DNA of 34,311 bases from an uncultured Helicobacter sp. (GCA_949287835.1 CASEHV010000004.1:1-34311); one strand, 5' to 3'; counted from the first letter of the stretch, positions 1-8,789 are shown. Translations and numbers: made by a program. The notes: generated by a model from the sequence alone, not told the origin.

Positions 1-146
<146 letters not shown>

Positions 147-640
147 AAATGAAGTGTTTGAATCTCTATAAATAAAAGACCAAACTCTCCATAAAGATTT
201 ATGTAAAAACAAGTTTTACATAAAAATATAGAATCTAAATCTCTACTAAATAAATAATAAAGATTAGATTCTGTGTGGAATCATAGATAACCTAAATCCA
301 TAAAAGAATCAAGGACATCTATTTAAGTGATAGAGTAAATAAACTCATCACTACAATGATTAATAAATTAACCATTGCCACTAAATGAAAAATTAATCCT
401 AGTCTCTAATCATGTTTGCAAAAACTAAAAGCTAATGTAAAGATAGAATCTTTACAAAGTCATAGTCGAGTTGTAAATAATTAAAGACAAGTTATATCTA
501 GTATTAGTTGATAGATATATTAGATAAACTTATCTTGCTTAGTTGTCAAAGATCACTATCAAGAACAGATTCTAAACTGCCTCTGAACTTGCGAAACGCA
601 ATCATACAAAAAAAAAGCTTAATTTTTGCTTAAAGTTAGA
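147..640 (-). promoter_or_regulatory. 16S rRNA leader region, about 490 nt without a gene
   Basis: This stretch between the 16S gene and the end of the 662-residue ORF shows no credible reading frame. On the minus strand it reads as a long rRNA leader. It starts just after a TATAAT box (643-648), passes a small hairpin TTGCG-aaa-CGCAA (589-601) and then a boxA-like element (543-555). At 178-195 it also contains an 18-nt near copy (17 matches) of the 16S 5' end at 129-146. The remainder is AT-rich and I see nothing else in it. Confidence 0.6.
543..555 (-). promoter_or_regulatory. boxA-like rRNA antitermination element
   Basis: On the minus strand this reads TGATCTTTGACAA, matching 11 of 13 positions of the E. 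coli rrn boxA TGCTCTTTAACAA. A short hairpin (TTGCG/CGCAA, 589-601) lies just upstream, as a boxB-like stem does in rrn operons. The position inside the 16S leader fits a Nus-factor antitermination site. The call rests on motif similarity and position. Confidence 0.55.
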
Positions 641-642
641 AA

Positions 643-648
643 ATTATA
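643..648 (-). promoter_or_regulatory. -10 box of the probable 16S rRNA promoter
   Basis: The minus strand carries a perfect TATAAT about 500 nt upstream of the 16S 5' end, preceded by TTGTTT roughly 17 nt earlier. It is the best sigma70-type promoter in the gap. Transcription would start near 635 and give the long leader described separately. Confidence 0.5.
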
Positions 649-768
649 CTTGAAATTTTAAAAACAATAAAAATTCCCATGTATTAAAGCATGATTTTTC
701 TCGCTTATACTCAAAAATCTACCCATAGCTTTAAAGAAACAAGAATATATGCAAAGCAATGAAATCTG

Positions 769-780
769 GCTTAGCTAAGC
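769..780. terminator. 12-bp palindrome over the stop codon of the 662-residue gene
   Basis: GCTTAGCTAAGC is a perfect palindrome overlapping the TAA (771-773) at the end of the operon. It could form a short hairpin at the 3' end of the mRNA, but no T-run follows, so a Rho-independent terminator is only a weak suggestion. Confidence 0.2.
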
Positions 781-2759
781 AAACCACCTACAAAGTTGCA
801 AACACTATTAAACGCACTTTTTATCCCAGAGGCGACATTGCTTGCTGCATTGCATACAGCAGAGCCAATGCTGCTAAGTGCAGAGCCAACGGTGCTTACA
901 GCGGATTTCACTGTATTATAAACTCCTTTTGCAACTACCTTTGTCCCTTCATATATGGCACTGCCAATAGCGCTACCACCCATATAGCCGATAGTCCCTC
1001 CTATAAAACCACCAATAGCTGAGCCAATCGGTCCTAGTGCAGTGCCGATACTAGCCCCGATTGCTACTCCCTCAAATGAAGCTAATAATCCAGATGCAAC
1101 AGAAGCGCTAGTGTTCCCCATGCAGTCTAGCCCCTCTATCAAACCCTTTTGACCCGTAGTCATCTGATATAAAATCTTTGCATTCTCTATAGCACTAAAG
1201 GCAATGGCTGTGCAGACATTGGCACTAGTGCCTCTTAGAATGCTTATGATTCCCCTCTCTGCACATACTTTCAAGGCACCAGCGGCTGCTATCTTGACGC
1301 TTATATCCAAGCCGCTCTTTAGTGCCTCTTTTGCCACCTTTTTATCATTGAATTTTTCATTACTATAAAACTGCCTAGCAAGTTCGAATCCACCGCTAAT
1401 ACCCGCACTTATTAGCCCACCTCCTAGTGCTTCCCTGCCTATCTGCTTTGAGAGGTTTTTGATGCTTACATCTTTGTAGTCATACGTTATTTCCCCATTT
1501 TTCTGTGCTTTTTCCTGCATTTGCTTTGCTTCCTCTTTGCTTAGAGGTTTGCTTTGCACGCCATCATCTGTTTTTATTCTCTCTTGTGCTTTTATGCCTT
1601 TATCATTTAGCTCTTGTATCTGCTCACTTGGCACTATTTTTTGCTGTCCTTTGTAGTCTCCTTTGTCAAAGAGATTCTCTGTTGAGTTCGCATCTTTGCC
1701 ATATTTGGATTGATATTTGTGCTTTATATTGCCATTACTATCTTTGATGACTATATCAACGGAGTTTGCATTAGTATTTTGCAGAGTCTGCGCTCTATAC
1801 TCACTGCCCTTAGTGGCTGCATCGATGTTATAGGTATTTGCATGATGCTGTTCGGCTATGAATCCATCTAGGTTAGGATTCATATTTACAGAACCATCTT
1901 GATTTAGAATGGTCTTTGCCATGTTCTCATTACATTCTTTCAAGGTGGAATCTATGATATTTAGATAGTTTGTAACACCATGTGAGCTTTGTGATTCTAA
2001 ACTGCTTTGCAACATGTCCGTGAGTTTTTGATTGTCATTCTTGCTTGTGTTAGATGTTTCGCTACGCTCAACATGACCTAGGGGATAGCCAACATGACTT
2101 ATGGGGTAGTTTAATATGACGTCGGAGGTGTTATTGTTGGCTACATTGCTTTGCTTAATATGATGTACTTTGTCGCTTTGAGCTTGTAGTGCTTCGTCAT
2201 TCTGAGCGATTAGCGAAGAATCTTTTATGTGTTTTTTAGAATCTAAAAATTCTACGTTTTTTTGGGAATCTGGGTTTATACCCCTCCCCCTATCGTCATT
2301 CTGAGACGTAGTTGAAGAATCTCTGTCTTGATTCCCTGTCATTCTGAACGCATGTGAAGAATCTAGATTCTTCAGCAGAGCCTCAGAATGACGAAAATTT
2401 TCAGAATCTTTTAAATCCTGATTCCCTACTCTCAGAGCAGATTGCTCTATTTGATGACTTAGCCATGAGTGGGTGCTTTGTCCATTATCATTTGCGGCTT
2501 GTAATTTAGCCTTGCTTTCCTCAAATATTTCTATACTAGAGATAATCTCATCTGCCATAGTGGTGATGTCATCTTGACTGCGTTCTGGTAGCTCATTTTG
2601 TAGCTGATAGATTAGCCATGTCCTATTATCCATACTATCTTTGTGGGCTTCATAGCTATCTATGAATCGCTCTAGAACCTCTATAGCCCTTTTTGCCTCA
2701 TACTCACTTATGATAACCCTATATTTATCCCGTATCATTACTGCGACTTTCTTTATCAT
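771..2759 (-). CDS. Large protein with a D/QxK nuclease-like motif and glycine-zipper C-terminus
   Basis: This is the last gene of a four-gene minus-strand operon; its ATG overlaps the upstream stop (ATGA), implying translational coupling. Residues ~1-100 are acidic and helical. Residues ~105-245 are a low-complexity insert made by palindromic DNA repeats read in frame. Residues ~296-380 are a compact domain: E303 in GFIAEQHHA, then D335 in VDIVI, then Q350-S-K352 in YQSKYGKD. That spacing resembles the PD-(D/E)xK nuclease core in its D..QxK variant. Residues ~445-662 are hydrophobic and very rich in G, A and S (repeated SAIG, GGFIGG, GSAIGSA), like a glycine-zipper membrane-inserting segment. 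There is no N-terminal signal peptide. This could be a membrane-active nuclease toxin or a defence effector. The function is inference; I do not recognise a named family. Confidence 0.6.
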   Translation of the reverse strand: MIKKVAVMIRDKYRVIISEYEAKRAIEVLERFIDSYEAHKDSMDNRTWLIYQLQNELPERSQDDITTMADEIISSIEIFEESKAKLQAANDNGQSTHSWLSHQIEQSALRVGNQDLKDSENFRHSEALLKNLDSSHAFRMTGNQDRDSSTTSQNDDRGRGINPDSQKNVEFLDSKKHIKDSSLIAQNDEALQAQSDKVHHIKQSNVANNNTSDVILNYPISHVGYPLGHVERSETSNTSKNDNQKLTDMLQSSLESQSSHGVTNYLNIIDSTLKECNENMAKTILNQDGSVNMNPNLDGFIAEQHHANTYNIDAATKGSEYRAQTLQNTNANSVDIVIKDSNGNIKHKYQSKYGKDANSTENLFDKGDYKGQQKIVPSEQIQELNDKGIKAQERIKTDDGVQSKPLSKEEAKQMQEKAQKNGEITYDYKDVSIKNLSKQIGREALGGGLISAGISGGFELARQFYSNEKFNDKKVAKEALKSGLDISVKIAAAGALKVCAERGIISILRGTSANVCTAIAFSAIENAKILYQMTTGQKGLIEGLDCMGNTSASVASGLLASFEGVAIGASIGTALGPIGSAIGGFIGGTIGYMGGSAIGSAIYEGTKVVAKGVYNTVKSAVSTVGSALSSIGSAVCNAASNVASGIKSAFNSVCNFVGGLLS
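2052..2392. repeat. Cluster of short palindromic elements inside the 662-residue gene
   Basis: Copies seen: 2052-2077 (form B, ..AACATGAC), 2196-2223, 2295-2322, 2338-2365 and 2364-2392 (form A, GTCATTCTGA..GAAGAATCT). The last two lie head to head and share GAATCTAGATTC at their junction, giving a 55-nt composite inverted repeat. Each element has pairing ends (ATTCT with AGAAT, or ATGTT with AACAT). They are translated in frame, giving peptides such as HSEALLKNLDSSHAFRMT. Confidence 0.8.
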
Positions 2760-3169
2760 GAATCTATCCTTTCATCATCTTTGATATTTAGCATTGTGTC
2801 TATATCTTGGCTATCTTTTTTGATAGTGGCATATATGGAGCTGACAATCTTTTTTATGACGTTCATTTGGATATTTACAATTACTTCATATACTCCATAT
2901 TCATAATCAGTTCCTTGAATTTCTTTAATTTTATAAATATATTTTTCAGAATCCAATGCAATCTTATTTGATAATGCAGAATCAAAGTGTTTTTTAAGAA
3001 CATAGCAGCTAGATTCCTGCATATCATATTTTATGTCTGATAAGGCATTTTTGTATGATTTTCTTACTAGCCCTGAGATTTCTTTTATATCATTATCATA
3101 TTTTTTTCTGAATTTAGTGGGTTCAAATTTAGTGGTAGTATGTCGTCCAAAAATTCCATGCGTTTCCAT
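2756..3169 (-). CDS. Hypothetical protein, 137 residues, third gene of the AAA+ operon
   Basis: I do not recognise this protein. It is charged and mostly helical, with repeated K/D/S stretches, one central Cys, no signal peptide and no membrane span. A longer frame begins at 3217, but its first 16 residues are encoded by the poly-A stretch at the end of the ATPase gene. The ATG at 3169 (METHGIFGR..) is the more natural start. Its stop overlaps the next start by ATGA. It lies between the AAA+ ATPase and the nuclease-like protein, so a role as adaptor or partner of one of them is plausible but inferred. Confidence 0.6.
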   Translation of the reverse strand: METHGIFGRHTTTKFEPTKFRKKYDNDIKEISGLVRKSYKNALSDIKYDMQESSCYVLKKHFDSALSNKIALDSEKYIYKIKEIQGTDYEYGVYEVIVNIQMNVIKKIVSSIYATIKKDSQDIDTMLNIKDDERIDS

Positions 3170-4828
3170 TTCTTTTTTTCTTTTTTTTATGATTAAGATA
3201 GCTAACAATCTCCGCAAAGCCAGAATCTACAATATCCCTAATACGTTTTGCTAGATTTTGGCTTGACTTGTTAAATAATGCCTCTATGTTTGATATATGA
3301 AAGGCACTTGCATTTCTTACATCCATTTTTAGGATACTTGAACGCAGAGATTCTATTTTATCCTTTAGCGTCTTAGAGATTGACTTTGTCTCTTTTAGAA
3401 TCTCTAGTAAATCCTCCGTGCGTAAAGAATCTCTCCTCTCCACAAAGAGCCTCTCTACGCAGCGGTTAATGGCAGATTCTATATCCGCACCATTGAATCC
3501 ATCGCTACTTTTTGCCAGAGTGGCTAAGTCAAGATTCTCTGTGTATTTCTTTCGTTTTTTCAAATGAAGCTTAAATATCTCCTCCCTCTCACGCACATTA
3601 GGCAAATCTACGAAAAATATCTCATCAAACCTCCCCTTGCGTAAAAACTCAGGCGGTATAAAACGCAAGTCATTAGCCGTCGCCACTACAAAGACATTAT
3701 TACTCTTCTCCTGCATCCATGTGAGGAACTGACCAAATAATCGTGTCGTTACCTCATGTCCAGCGCCAGTGCCGATACCTGCAAATGCCTTTTCTATCTC
3801 ATCTATCCATAGCACGCATGGGTGTATAGCCTCAGTTAGCTTTAGCGCCCTTTGCATGTTTTCCTCAGATTCCCCTATGTATTTACCCATGAGGCGACCT
3901 ATGTCAAGTCGTATGAGAGGTATCTCAAATAATGCCGCACTAGCCTTAGCAGAGAGGCTCTTGCCACAGCCTGGCATACCTACTATCATTACCCCCTTTG
4001 GAATATCCACGCCAAACTCCTGTGCCTCCCGCAGATTCTTTATAATATGTGCCTTTACCTTTAGCCATGATATGAGATTCTCTAGTCCCCCTATGTCCTC
4101 TATTTTCTCATTTACACGCACTAGCTCTAGCAGTCCAGATTTCTTTATAAACTGCTCTTTCTCATCTAGTATCAGCTTTTTATCACTTATGCTAATATCG
4201 CCATTATTATGATAGGCTAGGGTTAGCACACGATTTATCTGAAAGCTACTTACCCCCTTTAGCGATATGGCTAACTCACTTTTTACTCTAGAATCTATAC
4301 TAATGCCATGCGTCTTTGCAAAGCCATCTATAATCTCGATAATATCGCCACGCCCCGGCGGCTCTATCTCAAAGAGATTGATATAATGCTCTATCTCTAG
4401 CGGCACTTTTAGCCTTGTGGAGATGACGAATATGCAGACATGATAGTCGCTTCTATTTTGCGTATCCTCTGCTATGCGTCGAAATAGCGATAGGGTGTTT
4501 GGATTCTCTAGCTCCTTGTATATATCCTTTAGCACGAAATATATTTCACCATTATAGCCCTCCTCTCTGTAATGCTTTAGGAAAGATTCAAGACTTGAGC
4601 TAATATTAATAGAATCCTCGCTAATGTCCTGATACTCATGCGGCTTTTTGTCTTAAAATCAATAGAACCTAATGCCTGATGATACTCATATACATTAGCC
4701 CTATTCTCACTAGCGATAGCGTCTATCATGCTATCTATCATCTTGAAATCAAAATGCCTAATGAATATTAAAGGCGACTTAGAATCTACCAGTCTATGTA
4801 ACTCTTCTTTGTGGTTTTTGTTATACAT
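3129..4828 (-). pseudogene. Ycf46-like AAA+ ATPase, broken by one missing A
   Basis: Two frames make one protein. Residues 1-79 come from the ATG at 4828, with the N-terminal strand pattern of Ycf46-type ATPases (SKSPLIFIRHFDF). The rest is read in the next frame down to 3129. Adding one A to the A5 run near 4648-4652 turns ..FKTKSRMSIR into ..FKTKKPHEYQDISED and joins them into about 566 residues. The C-terminal part has a Walker A GMPGCGKS, Walker B VLWIDEIE, sensor VVATAND and an arginine-finger region LRKGRFDE, all typical of this family. The start has an AAGGAC ribosome site 20 nt after the upstream gene. The 3' end is unusual: it reads through an A8-G-A7 tract into the next gene. As assembled, a complete ATPase cannot be made unless ribosomes slip; the gap may be decay, phase variation or a base-calling error. 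Confidence 0.75.
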
Positions 4829-4848
4829 TTTTGTCCTTTTTTGAAGAT

Positions 4849-5776
4849 TTATTTATCGATGAAACGGAGATGGTTTTCTAGAACTTTTAAAACAAATTCT
4901 GCAGCGTCTGCGTCTGAAAGATTGAAGTCGGATTTAAATTCTGCCTCGTCATGTTGGGATTTTGTTTTGTCATTTTGTTTCTCTCTGTCATGTTGAGCCG
5001 TAGGCGAAACATCTTTCAAGGATTCTTCGCCTTGCTTAGAAAGACTATCTTCCCTAGACTTCACATATTCCTCAAAGTCCTTTGCTATTGCTATCACACC
5101 ATCACTTAGTATTGTAGAGTCATTACCTAATGTAGATTCCATGTATGCTTTTAGTTTTGTAGCACTATTGATTATTACATTATTTAGCTTTTCTGCTAAT
5201 ATATTTTTATTGATTCTTAAATCTGTTTGCTCTTCTTGCGTTTCATTCTCATCGAAAAGTAGCGTTTTCTCAAGTAGGCTAATCTCCTGCCTATCATCTA
5301 CTTTTTGATTTGTGCTAAAAATTAAATCTTTTAGCATGAGGGTCAAATCCCTCTCTAGCTGTGAGAAAAAGGTATCCTCTACCATATCCCTCATATCATT
5401 TTTTATCTCCCTATTATTTAGTGAGATAGAGAGTGCATCGCGTGCTAGGCTGACTGCAATTCTTTTAACATCTGTGGGGGGGGGGGGGGGTAACATTAAA
5501 GATATTGTGTAGCTCAAGTATTAGTGTCTCTAGCTTTGCTACTACATCATCGCCATTAGAATTACTTTGCAAAAAATTATCTATATCCTCTTTTAGCACA
5601 CGAATGGATTCTAGCTCACTCTCATAGCCACGTGATTGTAGCCACCTTTGCAGACTTTGCGAGTTGAAATGTCGCATGACATCATGTATGTTGAAATTCT
5701 CTCTTAATGCTTCTATATTGCGAATATTAATATTTTGACCATCTCGTCTAAATGTTAGAGCAAATTTTTGAATCAT
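4849..5776 (-). CDS. Phase-variable hypothetical gene with a 15-base poly-C tract (currently out of frame)
   Basis: First gene of the AAA+ operon. The best start is the ATG at 5776, because a GAGG ribosome site lies 8 nt upstream; an earlier in-frame ATG at 5788 overlaps that site. Reading continues for ~100 residues to a C15 run (5476-5490), after which the frame closes with ..PPPPHRC and a stop at 5465. With 14 Cs the frame continues as ..NVTPPPPTDVKRIAV to the TAA at 4849, giving about 308 residues. So this copy is in the OFF register by one base. The downstream part is helical and acidic; its C-terminal ~60 residues contain palindromic-repeat sequence. No family is recognised. The ON protein would be the natural first partner of the ATPase. 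Confidence 0.7.
4949..5045. repeat. Palindromic repeat copies inside the phase-variable gene
   Basis: A full form-B copy lies at 4987-5014 (GTCATGTTGAGCC..GGCGAAACATCT). A truncated GTCATGTTG lies near 4950, and part of a form-A element (GATTCTTCGCC..) starts at 5021. All are read through in frame in the 3' part of the gene and give Asp/Ser/Lys-rich sequence. Confidence 0.65.
5476..5490. repeat. Homopolymer tract, 15 G on plus (15 C in the coding strand)
   Basis: By far the longest G/C homopolymer in the window, in otherwise AT-rich DNA and in the middle of a reading frame. Tracts of this length slip during replication, and in Helicobacter and Campylobacter they drive ON/OFF switching. The frames on each side connect exactly at 14 (or 17) Cs. 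Confidence 0.95.
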
Positions 5777-5815
5777 ATAAAACCTCATATAATAAGATAG
5801 TAGGTATTATAACAG

Positions 5816-5821
5816 GTTTTT
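5816..5821 (-). promoter_or_regulatory. -10 box for the AAA+/nuclease-like operon
   Basis: A TATAAT on the minus strand lies about 40 nt upstream of the first ATG (5776). No clear -35 is seen, as is usual in Helicobacter. The four genes downstream are closely packed, so this is the likely promoter for all of them. Confidence 0.45.
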
Positions 5822-6440
5822 ATTATATGAGTTTGGAATCTAAATAATGGTGGTTAAAGGTTTTTATGTTTTAGATTCCATGTTTTTAGATTCTTGGTTT
5901 TATTTACAAAGAGATTCTTCGCTACGCTCAGAATGACGTGTTGTGTCATGTTGAGCCGTAGGCGAAACGTCTTTTAAAGATTCTTTATTAAATAAAGATT
6001 CTTCGGCTAAAGCCTCAGAATGACATCATCACTCAAAATAAATAGAATCTACATGACATCACAAACAACAAACATGCAAAAATGAGAATAAAACTAAAAC
6101 ATAGAATCACAACAACAAAATCAGACAATCCACATAAAAATAAAACAATAATCATACACATCATCAATTCTTTTAACATCTGCGAGGAGCGACATCTTTG
6201 AATCAAGCACAAATACAGCATATCAAAAATATTAAAAAAATATATAAGTAAATGCTAAAAAATAATAAAAAATGCAACTAAAATATGAATCATCACAAAA
6301 ATACATCATTGCAATATAGAAACATCACTACCTCTAAGGACATCATTATCTTTACTTTTCTACCAAAATTAAATATTTTATGTATCTTTATGACTCATTA
6401 TTTTTTATAAAATCGCTTTTTCTGTAAGATTCTCTTTTAG
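5822..6440. other. Gene-free stretch between the AAA+ operon and the acx control region
   Basis: No convincing gene is present. A 62-codon minus-strand frame (6033-6221) is compositionally biased and lacks a ribosome site. The stretch holds three palindromic repeats (5912-6024). It also holds an 18-nt word at 6165-6182 identical to 5457-5474, which sits beside the poly-C tract, so the region may include debris of a duplicated copy of that gene. Confidence 0.5.
5912..6024. repeat. Three intergenic palindromic repeats
   Basis: 5912-5937 is form A in reverse (AGATTCTTCGC..GAATGAC). 5945-5972 is form B forward (GTCATGTTGAGCC..GAAACGTCT). 5996-6024 is form A in reverse with a 4-bp inner stem (GGCT/AGCC). 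The same elements occur inside coding sequences elsewhere in the window, so they are not tied to one gene. Confidence 0.85.
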
Positions 6441-6454
6441 ATTCCCAAAAATTC

Positions 6455-6520
6455 GTTACTTAAAGTTACTTTTATATCATTTTTTATAAAAATGTTACCT
6501 TTTTTCATTTAAATGAAAAA
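6455..6520 (+). promoter_or_regulatory. acx control region: three GTTAC repeats and a 20-bp palindrome
   Basis: GTTACTT occurs at 6455-6461 and 6465-6471, exactly one helical turn apart, and GTTACCT at 6494-6500. Each is within one base of TGTTACT, which fits the HP1021 box as I recall it (TGTT[AT]C[AT]). HP1021 is the orphan regulator reported to control acetone metabolism in H. pylori. A perfect palindrome, TTTTTCATTT/AAATGAAAAA (6501-6520), follows. Together they look like an operator ahead of the acx promoter; the regulator assignment is inference. Confidence 0.45.
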
Positions 6521-6637
6521 TAATGCAATCGTTTTTTTTTGGTATGAAATGATTCTTTATATGCTTTAATGCAGACAAGTTAGTAGCTTTATTCATAGCG
6601 ACTAATGGGCTTTAAGCACTTCTCTAAAGGAGTTGTA

Positions 6638-8779
6638 ATGAGCAAAAATCAAGTGAAGGTAATGGGTATAGATGCAGGTGGCACAATGACAGACACCTTC
6701 TTCGTGCAAGAAGATGGACGCTTTGTCGTTGGCAAAGACCAAAGCAATCCGCAAGATGAGAGTTTAGCGATTTTCAATAGCTCTCAAGATGCACTAGCAC
6801 ATTGGGGAAAAACCGTAGATGATGTCTATCCTGAGTTGGTTACATGCGTATATTCTGGAACTGCAATGCTAAATCGTGTTGTGCAACGCAAGGGGCTAGA
6901 GGTAGGTCTTATTTGTAATAAAGGCTTTGAACAGCTGCACTCTATGGGTAGAGCACTGCAATGATATCTGGGATATGCGCTAGAGGAGAGATTGCATCTT
7001 AATACGCATCGCTATGATGAGCCTTTGGTGCCACTAGAGCGTGTAAGAGGCGTTACAGAACGCACCGATGTGCAAGGGAAAATCGTGATTCCAATAAGGG
7101 AAAATGAAGTCCGCTCAGCTACAAGGGAGCTAGTAGATACTGGGGCAAAGGCTATCGTAATATGCCTCCTGCAGTCTCATAAGAATCCGATAAGTGAAAG
7201 ACTCGTGAGAGACCATGTAAAAGATGAGTTAAAGAAGCTAAAAGTGGATTTACCTGTCTTTGCAAGCGTGGATTACTATCCATCAAGGAAAGAATCTCAT
7301 CGTATGAATACCACGATTTTAGAGGCTTATGCCGCAGAGCCATCAAGGCAGACATTGCAAAAAGTTAGCGATAGATTCAAAAAACATGGTGCTAAATTTG
7401 ACTTGAGGGTTATGGCAACTCATGGTGGCACAATTAGCTGGAAAGCAAAAGAGTTGGCTAGGACTATCGTCTCAGGACCTGTTGGCGGCGTGATTGGCTC
7501 TAAACTTCTAGGCGAAGTGCTAGGCTATGACAACATCGCTTGTAGCGACATCGGTGGCACAAGCTTTGATATGGCACTCATCGTAAAAGGGAATTTCTCT
7601 ATCGCACAAGACCCAGACATGGCACGGCTAGTTTTATCTCTGCCTTTGGTGGCTATGGATTCTGTGGGTGCGGGTGCAGGTAGCTTTGTGCGACTTGACC
7701 CTCATAGCAAGGCTATCAAGCTAGGACCAGATAGTGCGGATTATCGCGTTGGCACTTGCTGGAAAGATAGTGGTCTTGATACCGTATCTGTTAGCGACTG
7801 CCATGTCGTGCTAGGCTATCTAAATCCAGACAATTTCCTAGGCGGTATGATAAAGCTAGATGTAGAAAGGGCAAGACAACATATAAAAGAGCAGATAGCA
7901 GACCCACTAGGTCTTAGCGTAGAAGATGCTGCCGCTGGTGTTATAGAATTACTTGATTTGGAATTACACGAATATTTACGCTCTAATGTAAGTGCTAAGG
8001 GATATAGTCCATCGGATTTCGTATGCTTCTCCTATGGCGGTGCGGGTCCTGTGCATACTTATGGCTATACAGAAGGGCTAGGATTCAAAGATGTCATTGT
8101 CCCTGCGTGGGCGGCTGGATTCTCGGCATTTGGCTGTGCGTGTGCGGATTTTGAATATCGCTATGATAAGAGTGTGGATATTGCCCTGCCACAATTTGCA
8201 AGTGATAGTGAAAAAGTGCAAGCCTGTAAGACAGTGCAAGAAGCATGGGAAGAGCTAACTCAGAAAGTCATAGAGGAATTTGTCCTAAATGGCTTTAAAC
8301 CCGAAGATGTAATGCTAAAGCCGGGCTATCGTATGCAATACATGGGGCAGCTAAACGACTTAGAGATTACCTCTCCTGTCATGAAGGCTACAAGTGCAAA
8401 AGACTGGGATAAAATCGTAGAGGAATATGAGAGATATTACGCAAGAGTGTATAGTGAATCTGCCTGCTCTCCTGAGCTAGGATTCTCTATCACTGGCGTT
8501 ATCATGCGTGGATATGTGCTAACTCAAAAGCCTGTGATTCCAGAGGAAAAAGAAGTGGGCAAAACACCAGACCCAAGTGCGAAGCTAGGCACACGTAAAT
8601 TCTATCGACATAAAAAATGGGTCGATGCAGATATATGGAGCATGGAGAAACTACAACCGGGCAATGAAATATTCGGTCCTGCGGTGGTGGAATCTGATGC
8701 GACTACTCTAGTCGTGCCAGATGGCTTTGCAACAACGCTTGACAAACATAGATTATTTCACCTAAGAGAAACTAAATAA
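6638..8779 (+). pseudogene. acxA: Acetone carboxylase AcxA (HyuA-type subunit), interrupted by in-frame TGA
   Basis: AcxA is the HyuA-like subunit of the ATP-dependent enzyme that carboxylates acetone to acetoacetate in the cytoplasm. The start at 6638 has AAAGGAG upstream; an in-frame ATG at 6605 has none. The protein opens with the nucleotide-binding GIDAGGTMTD and includes the conserved HLNTHRYDEPLVP, SGPVGG and DIGGTSFD segments. The full frame is 714 codons, a normal length for the family. A TGA at 6962-6964 follows MGRALQ, and the same frame then continues with YLGYALEERLHLNTHRYDEP. It is therefore a nonsense codon, not a frameshift. Unless it is read through or is a sequencing error, AcxA is cut after ~108 residues. 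acxB follows after 10 nt. Confidence 0.85.
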
Positions 8780-8789
8780 GGAGAATGTA

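Noticed and set aside
771..2759. The 662-residue protein as a phage tape-measure or tail protein because of its glycine-rich hydrophobic end.
   Set aside because: No other phage genes are present, the protein is short for a tape measure, and its middle domain is compact.
6033..6221. A 62-codon minus-strand frame in the gap before acx.
   Set aside because: No ribosome site, composition of random AT-rich DNA, and the start of the frame contains a stray copy of the poly-C flank word.
6605..6637. An upstream ATG for acxA at 6605.
   Set aside because: No ribosome site there, while AAAGGAG precedes the ATG at 6638 and the conserved protein starts there.
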